Of a stretch of 64,000 bases of DNA, positions 25,130 through 33,566 are shown one piece after another (the stretch's first letter is position 1; every line of letters begins with the position of its first letter). A program made the position numbers and the translations under genes. The stretch lies in assembly GCA_910583765.1 (NCBI GenBank), contig CAJTYS010000006.1, positions 62,001 to 126,000 of the forward strand, read 5' to 3'. The notes beneath the pieces are model-generated. The model made no database searches and had not been told where the DNA came from. It worked only from the letters and a program-made list of their open reading frames with translations. This DNA is from an uncultured Eubacteriales bacterium (GTDB taxonomy: Bacteria > Bacillota > Clostridia > Peptostreptococcales > Anaerovoracaceae).

Positions 25130-25396
25130 TGCGCTTCTGCGGCTACAAAAATGTTTTTCCATATTTCATTAGGGCCGACCGAAACCACTGTATGATGTCA
25201 AGGAAGCTAAAACAATGCGCTCCCATATTTCACTTCCCCTGCAGCCCTGAACTCCAAGTCAGTTTTCAGCCCGCATGTGCCATCCTCGTACCATTCCCCT
25301 ATTGCCGTGCGCTATTCACTGCGCATCTTCATCCCATTCATCTATCATCCCCGTACCATTTTCCGCGCACCTCCCACCCCACAAAAGCAAAAACTA

Positions 25397-25425
25397 TTGA
25401 CTATATTTTCCACAAATGCTATAAT
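25397..25425 (+). promoter_or_regulatory. SigA-type promoter for yerC
   Basis: TTGACT (25397-25402), 17-base spacer, TATAAT (25420-25425), 45 bases before the start codon. Confidence 0.75.
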
Positions 25426-25469
25426 CATAACATATCTTGCTGTAACACAAAGGAGAAAGGAACGGTCAA

Positions 25470-25787
25470 ATGGCATACGAATCAAAATTCAAACGTGCGG
25501 ATATTGACGAACTATTCAAAGCGATCCTGCTGCTGGAGGATGAAGAAGACTGCTATCGTTTTTTTGAAGATATTTGCACCATCAACGAAATCCATGCCAT
25601 TGCCCAGAGGCTGCAAGTGGCAAAGCTGCTTTCCGAAAAGAAGACCTACAGCGAAATCGAGGAGCTGACAAAAGCTTCCACGGCCACTATCAGCCGCATC
25701 AACAAATGCCTGGTTTACGGGGCCGAAGGCTATCAGCGGATTTTAGGCAGGATGGCCGGGGAGCAGGAAACAGCAGAAGACCGGTAG
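25470..25787 (+). CDS. YerC/YecD-type TrpR-like DNA-binding protein
   Basis: A 105-residue all-helical protein of the YerC family, a TrpR-superfamily group of putative transcription regulators in Firmicutes. The helix-turn-helix is clear: ICTINEIHAIAQRLQVAKLL followed by SEIEELTKASTATISRINK (about 36-80), the second half being the recognition helix. The C-terminus, GYQRILGRM, is typical. No ligand-binding site like that of TrpR is evident. It has its own promoter and is followed by a terminator whose T-run lies directly before the next gene. Confidence 0.85.
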   Translation: MAYESKFKRADIDELFKAILLLEDEEDCYRFFEDICTINEIHAIAQRLQVAKLLSEKKTYSEIEELTKASTATISRINKCLVYGAEGYQRILGRMAGEQETAEDR

Positions 25788-25810
25788 GACCAAGGGAAAA
25801 CAAAAAAGAT

Positions 25811-25841
25811 ACAGCGGAACTGATAGGTTCCGCTGTTTTTG
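25811..25841 (+). terminator. Rho-independent terminator after yerC
   Basis: ACAGCGGAAC (25811-25820) pairs with GTTCCGCTGT (25827-25836) around TGATAG, followed by five Ts. It ends ten bases before the next start codon, so it may act as an attenuator. Confidence 0.8.
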
Positions 25842-25850
25842 GAGTCAGAA

Positions 25851-26387
25851 ATGTATGTATACGTGTATGATCATTACCAAGGCGGGCGGGAAGGCCGCAG
25901 GAACACGGAACGGCTGGTGCGCCGCTGCGCTGAAATGTACATCATGGAAGAGCGGCTGCGAGTGGGCACGGTTTCCAGCGAGATTTTAAGAACCCCCAAA
26001 GGAAAACCTTATTTCAAAGAAGTGCCAGTGGAGTTTTCCGTGAGTCACACCGGCAGTCTCTGGGTCTGCGCCATGGATAATGAGCCTGTGGGCATCGATG
26101 TCCAGGCTTTCCGCAAATGCCGTCAGGAAAAAATTGCCAAGCGTTTTTATACCCCGGACGAGCAGGAATACGCCGCTGCCATGGGAGAGGCGGGATTTTT
26201 CCAGATCTGGACCAGGAAAGAGGCGTATGTGAAATACACGGGAGAAGGCATCACAAAGGACATGAAGTTTTTTTCTACCCTGAAAAACGACAGCGTGAAT
26301 TTCGTGGATTTCGATATCCGAGAAAACGTAAAGGGTTCCTGCTGCATGAAGGAGAAGCGTGAATTATGGATCAGAAACATCAAGTGA
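25851..26387 (+). CDS. 4'-phosphopantetheinyl transferase (Sfp-type)
   Basis: Transfers the phosphopantetheine arm of CoA to a carrier-protein serine. The 178-residue protein has the superfamily motifs: FSVSHTG (about 64), the Mg-binding GIDVQ (about 82) and WTRKEAYVKYTGEG (about 122-135). It is shorter than Sfp (about 224), a size seen in trimmed stand-alone enzymes. ATG 25851 is chosen over TTG 25839 because GGAG lies directly before it. No carrier protein or synthase gene is close, so the partner is probably elsewhere. It overlaps the transporter gene by 22 bases. Confidence 0.85.
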   Translation: MYVYVYDHYQGGREGRRNTERLVRRCAEMYIMEERLRVGTVSSEILRTPKGKPYFKEVPVEFSVSHTGSLWVCAMDNEPVGIDVQAFRKCRQEKIAKRFYTPDEQEYAAAMGEAGFFQIWTRKEAYVKYTGEGITKDMKFFSTLKNDSVNFVDFDIRENVKGSCCMKEKRELWIRNIK

Positions 26388-27358
26388 AAGTTTACGGCAT
26401 AGCCGTTGTGTTTTCCATTTTAGTGGGATTTTCCTTTTTAGGGGTGAAGACCTGCGTGCCTGTGGCAAACAGCCTCCAGATTTTAGTCCATCGGTACAAT
26501 TTCGCGTTTCTGGCTATTTTGCTTTTGATGGTCTTTCGCGTGGTGCGCGTTGATCTAAGGGGACGGAGCAAAAAGAATTTGGTTCTGACAGCTGGCACTT
26601 ACATTGGATTCATGGCCCTGCAGGTGGTGGGCATGTTTTATTCCACATCCATTGAGGCTTCTATCCTATTTGCCATCGTGCCCATTCTGGCCCAGATTAT
26701 TGCTGCGGTGTTTTTGGGAGAAAAAGCGACTCTGATCCAAAACATGTTCGTGAGCCTCAGCGTGGCTGCTTTGATCGTCATGCTGGTCATGGGCAGCACC
26801 AGCCTCACTTTTCATGCGGGCGGGACCATCCTGCTGCTCCTTTCCAGCGTGTGCATGGCTGTGAGCAACGTGTTCATGCGCTACGTGCGCGCGGAATACA
26901 GACCTATTGAAATTTCAACGGCTATCATCATCGGCGGCTGGGCTGTTTTCAATATCGCTTTCTTGATTCAGGGCGCCGTTCAGGGAACCCTGGGCACATA
27001 TTTCGCGCCTTTCCATCACCCAGAGTTCGTGATTGCCGCCGCATATCTGGGGGTCGGATGCATCCTGCTCTCCGCCCAACTCATGAGCTACCTTTTGAGT
27101 CAGCTGGCGGCTGTGAAAGCTACTATCTTTGGAAATGTGTCCACAGCCATTTCCATTATCGCTGGCGTGGTGATTTTAGGCGAACCTCTGATGCCTTATC
27201 ACATTATATGCGCTGCGCTGATCATCGCCGGCGTGGTGGGATTGGGGGTTTCAGGAAACAGGCCGGAGAAAAAAGCAAAAAAAGAAGGCGGGAACACCCA
27301 AAAAACACAGATCATGGAGGAAAACAAGGATGAGATTCAAATTTCTGATGGAAAATAA
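26366..27358 (+). CDS. EamA/DMT-superfamily transporter
   Basis: A 330-residue inner-membrane protein with ten predicted helices in two EamA repeats (about 8-140 and 150-290). Landmarks are YSTSIEASILFAIVPILAQI with FLGEKAT in the first repeat, and VFGN-like IFGNVSTAISIIAGVVILGE in the second. The family exports amino acids, nucleosides or other small metabolites; the substrate cannot be read from sequence. A charged 35-residue C-terminal tail follows the last helix. It overlaps both neighbours (22 and 29 bases), so it belongs to a tightly coupled operon with the PPTase and the MBL hydrolase. Confidence 0.85.
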   Translation: MDQKHQVKVYGIAVVFSILVGFSFLGVKTCVPVANSLQILVHRYNFAFLAILLLMVFRVVRVDLRGRSKKNLVLTAGTYIGFMALQVVGMFYSTSIEASILFAIVPILAQIIAAVFLGEKATLIQNMFVSLSVAALIVMLVMGSTSLTFHAGGTILLLLSSVCMAVSNVFMRYVRAEYRPIEISTAIIIGGWAVFNIAFLIQGAVQGTLGTYFAPFHHPEFVIAAAYLGVGCILLSAQLMSYLLSQLAAVKATIFGNVSTAISIIAGVVILGEPLMPYHIICAALIIAGVVGLGVSGNRPEKKAKKEGGNTQKTQIMEENKDEIQISDGK

Positions 27359-28154
27359 AACAGACGGCCCTGGCTGTCTGGCAGAGCACGGATTGTCCGT
27401 GTACATTGAAGCCCAAGGAAGAAAGCTGCTGTTTGACACGGGTCCTTCGCCGCTGTTCGCCCAAAACGCCTGGGCCATGGACGTGGATCTGGAGCAAGTG
27501 GAAGCAGTGATCATCAGCCATGGCCACTACGATCACACAGGCGGCGTTCCAAAGTTTTGTGAGATCAACAAAATCGCGCCCATTTACATCCACAAAGGCG
27601 CTTTTTATGAAACTTATGGCATGAAACAGGGGGAGATGGAGCAGGAAACCAGCGGCATCCGCTGGACGGATCAGGAAAGGAGCCTGGTGGATCCTCGGAT
27701 CATCAGAACGGACGGCGCGACTTGGCTCTCTGAAAACATCGCTGTTTCCGGCACCATTCCTGTGGAAGGCGCATCCATCACAGAGCCCTTTTACCGCAAA
27801 CTGGCGGATGGGACCTACGAGCCGGATCCCATGGATCACGAGCAGATTTTAGTGATCCGAGAGCCGGAAGGTCTGTACGTGTTCTCTGGATGCAGTCATA
27901 GAGGCGTGCTGCCTGCGGTGCGTTACGCCAGGGAGCTGTTCCAGGGAGAGGGAATCGCCGCCCTCATAGCAGGGATGCATCTTTACAAAGCTGATGCGGA
28001 TGCCCGCAAAAAAGTAGTGGATTCCTTGATCGCAGAAGACATGGACCTGGTGATGCCGGTCCACTGCACAGGCATTTACGCGATCTGTGACCTCAAGGCG
28101 GCCCTTGGAGAAAAATGCGTGGTGGCCACAGCGGGGAGCAGCTATGGATATTAA
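27330..28154 (+). CDS. MBL-fold metallohydrolase
   Basis: A 274-residue cytosolic metallo-beta-lactamase-fold enzyme. The metal site is intact: SHGHYDHTGG (HxHxDH, about 62-70), a later His in FSGCSHRG (about 190) and the terminal MPVHCTG (about 250). The overall pattern (GLSVYIEAQGRKLLFDTG start, GCSHRGV) fits the subgroup often annotated as 7,8-dihydropterin-6-yl-methyl-4-(beta-D-ribofuranosyl)aminobenzene-5'-phosphate synthase-like; actual substrates of that group are mostly unknown. It overlaps the EamA gene before it and recX after it. Confidence 0.85.
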   Translation: MRFKFLMENKTDGPGCLAEHGLSVYIEAQGRKLLFDTGPSPLFAQNAWAMDVDLEQVEAVIISHGHYDHTGGVPKFCEINKIAPIYIHKGAFYETYGMKQGEMEQETSGIRWTDQERSLVDPRIIRTDGATWLSENIAVSGTIPVEGASITEPFYRKLADGTYEPDPMDHEQILVIREPEGLYVFSGCSHRGVLPAVRYARELFQGEGIAALIAGMHLYKADADARKKVVDSLIAEDMDLVMPVHCTGIYAICDLKAALGEKCVVATAGSSYGY

Positions 28155-28596
28155 AGACACGGCCCTGAAATATCTGACCTCCAGGGCCAGGACCTGCGGG
28201 GAAATAGCAAAGCATCTGCGGGAAAAAGGCTTTGAGCAGGAGGAGATTCAGGAAACCATAGAGCGGCTGAAACAACTCCATTACTTAGATGACATGGACT
28301 ATTGCCTCCAGTATTTTGCGTATGCTTTTGGAAAAGGCAGAGGCGCGCTGCGTGCAAAGAGGGAACTGGAGGAAAAAGGCGTTTCTCGGGAAATCATCCA
28401 GATCGCTTTTGAAGAATACGAAGCAGAAGAAAGCGAGCTGGAGCGGGCTCGGCAGCAGGCGGCCAAGATCGCCGCGGGCAAGGAGCCGGACAGAAAGCTG
28501 ATGGCCAAGATCGGCAGGCGGCTCACCACCATGGGCTACAGCTCGGACGTGATCTATCAGGTGATTGGAAGCTACATGAGGAATGAATATGACTGA
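28144..28596 (+). CDS. recX: Regulatory protein RecX
   Basis: Modulator of RecA filament growth. The 150-residue all-helical protein has the three-helix tandem repeats of RecX: ALKYLTSRARTCGEIAKHL, the second beginning DYCLQYFAYAFGKGRGALRA, and the third ending GYSSDVIYQVI. ATG 28144 is preferred to the upstream start at 28087 because GGGGAG precedes it and the family begins with this segment. The gene overlaps the MBL gene by 11 bases and the next gene by 8. recA is not in the window. Confidence 0.88.
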   Translation: MDIKDTALKYLTSRARTCGEIAKHLREKGFEQEEIQETIERLKQLHYLDDMDYCLQYFAYAFGKGRGALRAKRELEEKGVSREIIQIAFEEYEAEESELERARQQAAKIAAGKEPDRKLMAKIGRRLTTMGYSSDVIYQVIGSYMRNEYD

Positions 28597-29278
28597 TCGA
28601 TTTTCAAGGACAAGACAGCTCATTGGACAGGAGGCCCTAAGCAAGCTGTGGCAAAGCCGGGTGGCGGTGTTCGGCATCGGCGGCGTGGGCGGTTATGTGT
28701 GCGAAGCCCTGGCCAGGGCGGGTCTGGGAGCCATGGACTTGATCGACAGGGATCAAGTGGATGTCACCAATATCAACCGGCAGATCATTGCCACCCGCGG
28801 CACCATAGGCAGAGACAAGGTGGAAGTGATGAAAGAGCGGATTTTAGACATTGATCCGCAAATCCAGGTAAAGACGCACAAATGCTTTTTCCTTCCAGAC
28901 ACGGCCTTTGATCTTGCGCCATACGATTATGTGGTGGACGCCATGGACACGGTAACAGCCAAGATCGACCTGATTGTCAGGACAAGGGAAGCTGGCGTTC
29001 CCGTGATTTCCTCCATGGGCACGGGAAACAAGCTGGATCCAGGCAGGTTCGAGATCGCGCCCATTAGTAAGACTTCCGTGTGCCCGCTGGCAAAGGTCAT
29101 GCGCAGGGAGCTGAAAAAACGGGGGATCACCGATGTCAAGGCGCTTTATTCCAAAGAGGAGCCTGTGAAGCAGGCAAAGCGGGACGCGCCGGCCAGCATT
29201 TCCTTCGTGCCGTCTGCGGCAGGGCTGATGATCGCCGGGGAAGTGGTCAAAGATTTGATAAACAGAAAGGATGTGTAA
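28589..29278 (+). CDS. tcdA: tRNA threonylcarbamoyladenosine dehydratase (TcdA, ThiF/E1-like)
   Basis: ATP-dependent enzyme that cyclises t6A37 to ct6A in ANN-decoding tRNAs. The 229-residue protein starts with the family's FSRTRQLIG, has the nucleotide motif GIGGVGGYV (about 28-36), DRDQVDVTNINRQI (about 52-65), and DAMDTVTAKIDLI (about 116). It is shorter than E. coli TcdA (268) at the C-terminus. Start ATG 28589 has TGAGGA at good distance; ATG 28583 is too close to it. It overlaps recX by 8 bases. MoeB/ThiF-type sulfur carriers are alternatives, but no C-terminal zinc-binding CxxC pair is seen. Confidence 0.85.
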   Translation: MTDRFSRTRQLIGQEALSKLWQSRVAVFGIGGVGGYVCEALARAGLGAMDLIDRDQVDVTNINRQIIATRGTIGRDKVEVMKERILDIDPQIQVKTHKCFFLPDTAFDLAPYDYVVDAMDTVTAKIDLIVRTREAGVPVISSMGTGNKLDPGRFEIAPISKTSVCPLAKVMRRELKKRGITDVKALYSKEEPVKQAKRDAPASISFVPSAAGLMIAGEVVKDLINRKDV

Positions 29279-29280
29279 GC

Positions 29281-29781
29281 ATGGGACTTAGAACCTTAAA
29301 AGGAGATATCACAACATTGAAGGTGGACGCTATTGTCAACGCTGCCAACGAAACTTTGCTGGGCGGCGGAGGCGTGGACGGCGCGATCCACAGAGCGGCG
29401 GGCAGGCAGCTGCTGGAGGAATGCCGGGGACTAGGCGGCTGTGAGACCGGTCAGGCGAAAATCACAAAGGGTTATGAACTGCCGGCTTCTTTTGTCATCC
29501 ACACAGTGGGGCCAGTCTGGTACGGCGGAAATCAAGGCGAACCGGAGCTTTTGAAAAACGCTTATGAAAACAGCCTGGCCATTGCCCGGGAAAAAGGGTT
29601 GAAATCCATCGCCTTTCCCGCTATTTCCACAGGGGTGTTCGGCTATCCGAAAGAAGAGGCCGCGAAGATCGCGGTGGACACAGCCCTGGAATTTCTGAAA
29701 GGTTATGAAATGGACATCATCTTAGTGGCCTTCAGCGACAGCGACCGCCAGCGTTACCAGATGCTGATTGACAGCAAATAA
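29281..29781 (+). CDS. Macrodomain ADP-ribose hydrolase (MacroD type)
   Basis: A 166-residue stand-alone macrodomain, expected to remove O-acetyl-ADP-ribose or ADP-ribosyl groups from aspartate/glutamate. Diagnostic features are GDITTLKVDAIVNAAN (about 8-23), LGGGGVDGAIHRAAG (about 28-42) and the phosphate loop AISTGVFGYP (about 115-124). These include the Asn and Asp that orient substrate in MacroD enzymes. ATG 29281 follows AAAGGA and lies two bases past the tcdA stop. A sirtuin or ADP-ribosyltransferase partner is not visible in the window. Confidence 0.92.
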   Translation: MGLRTLKGDITTLKVDAIVNAANETLLGGGGVDGAIHRAAGRQLLEECRGLGGCETGQAKITKGYELPASFVIHTVGPVWYGGNQGEPELLKNAYENSLAIAREKGLKSIAFPAISTGVFGYPKEEAAKIAVDTALEFLKGYEMDIILVAFSDSDRQRYQMLIDSK

Positions 29782-29794
29782 GAAAGGAAGCGCC

Positions 29795-30247
29795 ATGTCA
29801 GAGCGGAAAAACATCATCGAGAAGATCGAGTATTTTTACATTGAAATCGTAGAAGAGTTCAAAGAAGCAGAGCAAAAGATCATCAATGATTCCCAGTTTC
29901 GCAGATTGTTTCGGAAAAAGGATTATGATGGAAACATCGCCCTTTTAAAAGATTGTAAAGGGAAAGTCCTGGGTATCAATATCATGGAACTGAACAAACA
30001 GGCCCAGGATCCAGAATCAAAGGAAGTGGCGCGGCAATTCAGTAAGACACTGGCCGCTTTTCGGGAACTGTGCGACGCGCATGTGCAGCTCCAGGTTTTT
30101 TTAAAGAAAAAGGCACGAAAAGAAGACGCGCCCTTTTCTGCGTACAAAGATAGTTTCAATAAGGTGAAACAGTACAGAGAAGAAGTCAACAGCGCGCTTC
30201 ACGACTTGGACATTTTGTACACGGACTACACAGAGCAGGATGAATGA
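29795..30247 (+). CDS. Hypothetical helical protein
   Basis: A 150-residue, highly charged, probably all-helical soluble protein that I do not recognise. It has no signal peptide, membrane segment or cysteine motif. The middle (KDCKGKVLGINIMELNKQA) and the pattern of long amphipathic helices suggest a helical bundle or coiled coil. AGAAAGGAAG lies a few bases before ATG 29795, and it sits 13 bases after the macrodomain gene and 51 before the phosphoesterase gene, so it is probably translated as part of the same operon. Nothing here allows a function to be given. Confidence 0.7.
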   Translation: MSERKNIIEKIEYFYIEIVEEFKEAEQKIINDSQFRRLFRKKDYDGNIALLKDCKGKVLGINIMELNKQAQDPESKEVARQFSKTLAAFRELCDAHVQLQVFLKKKARKEDAPFSAYKDSFNKVKQYREEVNSALHDLDILYTDYTEQDE

Positions 30248-30298
30248 AAGCGCGGGCCGCGCTGAAACAAGAACATGGAGGAAAAGGAGCAGCCACAT

Positions 30299-30997
30299 AT
30301 GAGCATTTTTGCTGTTGGTGATCTGCATCTATCGTTTGCGCCAGGGGTGGAAAAGCCCATGGACATTTACGGCAGCGTATGGAAGGATCATGCGGAAAAA
30401 TTGAAAATCAATTGGGAAAGGCTCATAAAGCCCCAGGACACTGTGATCCTGGCTGGAGATATCTCCTGGGGACTGAGGCTGGAAGAAGCCATGCCGGATC
30501 TGGAGTGGATCCACGGTTTGCCCGGGAAAAAGGTGATTTTCAAGGGAAATCACGACTTGTGGTGGAGCGGCATTGGAAAGCTGAATCAGCTCTTTGATTC
30601 CATTGCTTTTGTGCAGAACACGGCCTACCAAGCAGAGGGCTGGTTTTTGTGCGGCAGCAGGGGATGGATCTCACCTGGCCACGATGATTTCAAAGAGAAA
30701 GACGAAAAGATCTACAAGCGGGAATTGCTGCGATTGGATATGTCCATCAAAGACGCGAAGGACAAAGGCGCGGAGAAGATCATCGGCGTTCTCCATTTTC
30801 CGCCCTCCGCGTCTCCCAGCTTTGGCTCTTCTTTCACAGACGCGTTTGAGGCAGCAGGAGCCAGTCAGGTGGTTTATGGGCATCTCCATGGAGCGGATGC
30901 GTACCGCAACGGATTAAAAGGAAATTACAACGGAGTCACTTATCGGCTGGTGTCTCTGGATTATCTCAATTGCAGGCCGATCATGATAAAGGAGTGA
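30299..30997 (+). CDS. Calcineurin-like metallophosphoesterase
   Basis: A 232-residue dinuclear-metal phosphoesterase. The five metal motifs are visible: GDLHL (about 8), AGDISWG (about 48), GNHDLWW (about 78), the HFPPS His (about 170) and YGHLHGAD (about 200). This matches a Firmicutes subgroup (YkuE/serine-threonine-phosphatase-like annotations) whose substrate is unknown. ATG 30299 is preceded by AAAAGGAG. It lies 5 bases before deoB, so it may act on a phosphorylated metabolite in the same nucleoside operon; that is inference. Confidence 0.87.
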   Translation: MSIFAVGDLHLSFAPGVEKPMDIYGSVWKDHAEKLKINWERLIKPQDTVILAGDISWGLRLEEAMPDLEWIHGLPGKKVIFKGNHDLWWSGIGKLNQLFDSIAFVQNTAYQAEGWFLCGSRGWISPGHDDFKEKDEKIYKRELLRLDMSIKDAKDKGAEKIIGVLHFPPSASPSFGSSFTDAFEAAGASQVVYGHLHGADAYRNGLKGNYNGVTYRLVSLDYLNCRPIMIKE

Positions 30998-31002
30998 GCG
31001 TT

Positions 31003-32178
31003 ATGGTAAAAAGAGCAGCCATTGTTGTGTTGGACAGCCTGGGCGTGGGGGAACTCCCAGACGCGGCGGATTACGGAGACAAGGGCGCGGACACCTTGGG
31101 GCACATTTTAAAAGAATATCCATCCCTTTCCATCCCCAATCTGCGGGGCTTGGGATTTTGTAACATGCAGGGCGCGGCAGGCGGCAGGCTGGCGGTGGAG
31201 CGGCCTCTGGGCTGTTTCGGGAAGCTGAAAGAGCTTTCCAAGGGAAAGGACACTATCACCGGACACTGGGAAATCGCCGGGCTGTGTGTCCAAACGCCGT
31301 TCAAAACTTATCCAGAGGGATTCCCTAAGGAATGTATCGAGACTTTTGAAAGGGCCATTGGCAGAAAAACTCTGGGAAACTGCACTGCGTCAGGGACTGT
31401 GATCATTGAAGAACTGGGAGCAGAGCACGAAGCCACGGGAAAGCCCATTGTCTATACTTCTGCGGACAGCGTGTTTCAGATCGCAGCCAACACAGATGTG
31501 ATCCCTCTGGAAGAATTGTACCGGATCTGTGAGATTGCCCGGGAAATGTTAGTGGGGCAGTGGTCCTGCGGCAGGGTCATCGCCAGGCCGTATGTATTGG
31601 AAGACGGAAAGCGGACCAGGACTTCGGACCGCAGGGATTACGCAGTTTCGCCGCCAGAGCCGACTATGCTGGATCACATCAGGGAGACGGGAAAAGAGAC
31701 GTATGCTGTGGGAAAGATCAGCGACATTTTTAATGGACAAGGTATTTCCCAGGCAATCCACACCAAAGACAACATGGATGGCGTGGATCAGACCATCAAA
31801 GCCCTGGGCATGGATTTCGAGGGCCTGATTTTTACCAACCTGGTAGACTTTGATTCCAAATACGGCCACCGGCGGGATCCGGCGGGCTATGGAAAGGCCA
31901 TTGAGGAATTCGACCAGCGGCTGCCGGAGATCATGGCGGCCATGAAGGAAAGCGACGTGCTGATCTTGTGCGCGGATCACGGAAACGACCCGATCCACAG
32001 CGGTTGGGACCATACGAGAGAGCATGTGCCAGTGGTGCTTTATGGCGCGGAGATCAAGGTTGGAGCGGATCTGGGGATCCGAGATTCTTTTGCGGACATC
32101 GGCGCCACGGTGTGTGAAATGCTGGGAGCCAAGGGCACTGCAGTGGGCACTAGTTTCCTCAGTGAAATCGCAAAGTAA
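31003..32178 (+). CDS. deoB: Phosphopentomutase
   Basis: Converts ribose 1-phosphate or deoxyribose 1-phosphate to the 5-phosphate in nucleoside salvage. The 391-residue alkaline-phosphatase-fold enzyme has VVLDSLGVGELPDA (about 7-20), the phosphoacceptor region KDTITGHWE (about 82-90, Thr being the phosphorylated residue in Bacillus DeoB), CADHGNDP (about 323) and HTREHVPV (about 336). ATG 31003 follows AAAGGAG. It is directly followed by a pyrimidine-nucleoside phosphorylase gene, whose product feeds this enzyme. Confidence 0.95.
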   Translation: MVKRAAIVVLDSLGVGELPDAADYGDKGADTLGHILKEYPSLSIPNLRGLGFCNMQGAAGGRLAVERPLGCFGKLKELSKGKDTITGHWEIAGLCVQTPFKTYPEGFPKECIETFERAIGRKTLGNCTASGTVIIEELGAEHEATGKPIVYTSADSVFQIAANTDVIPLEELYRICEIAREMLVGQWSCGRVIARPYVLEDGKRTRTSDRRDYAVSPPEPTMLDHIRETGKETYAVGKISDIFNGQGISQAIHTKDNMDGVDQTIKALGMDFEGLIFTNLVDFDSKYGHRRDPAGYGKAIEEFDQRLPEIMAAMKESDVLILCADHGNDPIHSGWDHTREHVPVVLYGAEIKVGADLGIRDSFADIGATVCEMLGAKGTAVGTSFLSEIAK

Positions 32179-32212
32179 GCAAGCCTAAAACGACACAAGG
32201 GAGGAACGCGGG

Positions 32213-33520
32213 ATGAACATGAACGATATGATCGTAAAAAAGCGGGATGGCGGGAAATTGTCTTTGGAGGAGATCCAGTTCTTCGTGGACGGATACACGA
32301 AAGGCCAGATCCCCGATTACCAGGCATCGGCTCTGCTGATGGCCATTTATTTCATAGGCATGGATAAAGAGGAAACCTACGCTTTGACCGCGGCCATGCG
32401 GGATTCCGGCGATGTGGCGGATCTATCGGCCATCAAAGGCATCAAGGTGGATAAACACAGCACAGGCGGAGTGGGGGACAAGACTACCTTTATCGTAGGG
32501 CCCATGGCAGCGGCCTGCGGCGTGCCTGTGGCGAAAATGAGCGGCAGAGGGCTAGGCTTTACTGGAGGCACAGTGGACAAGATGGAATCCATTCCAGGGT
32601 TTCACACTGTGCTGGAAGAGCAGGAATTTCTGGACTTGGTCAATGAACATGGCATTTCTATCATTGGGCAGACTGGAAGCATCGCCCCTGCTGACAAGAA
32701 AATATACGGCCTGCGGGATGTGACCGGAACCGTGGAAAACTTGAGCCTGATCACCTCCAGCATCATGAGCAAAAAGCTGGCTTCTGGCAGCGACGCCATT
32801 GTGCTGGACGTAAAATGCGGGGACGGGGCTTTCATGGAAACATTGGAAGAAGCCCAGCGGCTGGGCCAGCTCATGGTGGAGATCGGCAATGCGGACGGCA
32901 AGAAAACAGTGGCCGTGATCACAGACATGGAGCAGCCTCTTGGCCAGGCCGTGGGCAATAGCCTGGAAGTCATAGAAGCCATGGAAACTCTGAAAGGGAA
33001 GGGGCCGGAGGACATCACCAAGCTATCTTTGACTCTGGCTGGTCTGATGATCTATGTGGGCGGAAAAGCGGAAAGCCCTGAACAAGGCCAGGCCATGGCA
33101 AAGCAGAGCATAGAGGATGGCACTGCCTTGGAAAAGATGCGTCTCTTCATCCAAGGGCAGGGAGGAGATCCCCGTATTTTAGATGACTACAGTCTCTTCC
33201 CCCAGCATGCTTTTTCTGCGGAAGCAGTCAGTCCGGCATCTGGCTTTGTCCAGGCGCTTCATGCCAAAAAGGTGGGAATCGCTTCCCAGCACACAGGCGC
33301 AGGAAGAGCCACAAAAGAAGACAGCATTGACATGACAGCGGGCATCTATTTGCGTAAAAAAACAGGGGATCCTGTGGAAAAGGGCGAAGTCCTGGCCACT
33401 GTCCACGGCATGGACGAAGCCAAGGTCAAAGCTGGAGCCGCAGAGCTGCAAAAGGCTTATGTCATCGGCAGCCAGAAGCCGCGGGAGCGGGAGCTGGTGA
33501 AGAAGATCATTGGGCTGTAG
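32213..33520 (+). CDS. pdp: Pyrimidine-nucleoside phosphorylase
   Basis: Splits uridine, thymidine and deoxyuridine with phosphate, giving the base and (deoxy)ribose 1-phosphate, which DeoB then isomerises. The 435-residue protein has the glycosyltransferase-family-3 fold: helical N-terminal domain, the phosphate loop DKHSTGGVGDKTT (about 80-92), KMSGRGLGFTGGT (about 107) and the C-terminal RKKTGDPVEKGE segment typical of PyNP. Start ATG 32213 follows GGGAGGAA. An alternative start at 32219 also fits. With deoB it forms a compact salvage pair. Confidence 0.93.
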   Translation: MNMNDMIVKKRDGGKLSLEEIQFFVDGYTKGQIPDYQASALLMAIYFIGMDKEETYALTAAMRDSGDVADLSAIKGIKVDKHSTGGVGDKTTFIVGPMAAACGVPVAKMSGRGLGFTGGTVDKMESIPGFHTVLEEQEFLDLVNEHGISIIGQTGSIAPADKKIYGLRDVTGTVENLSLITSSIMSKKLASGSDAIVLDVKCGDGAFMETLEEAQRLGQLMVEIGNADGKKTVAVITDMEQPLGQAVGNSLEVIEAMETLKGKGPEDITKLSLTLAGLMIYVGGKAESPEQGQAMAKQSIEDGTALEKMRLFIQGQGGDPRILDDYSLFPQHAFSAEAVSPASGFVQALHAKKVGIASQHTGAGRATKEDSIDMTAGIYLRKKTGDPVEKGEVLATVHGMDEAKVKAGAAELQKAYVIGSQKPRERELVKKIIGL

Positions 33521-33566
33521 CGGCAGGTCACGATACTAAAGTGTAGCAGAGAAAGGAACCTTTCCT

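Larger units (their letters stand above)
24716..25469. other. AT-rich intergenic region with palindromes
   Basis: About 750 bases without a credible gene. It holds the minus-strand promoter at 24750-24778, two interrupted palindromes (24924-24961 and 25088-25129), an extra half-site GGCTACAAAAA near 25141, and the yerC promoter (25397-25425). The 25200-25380 part is C-rich and coding-like in no frame. Confidence 0.5.
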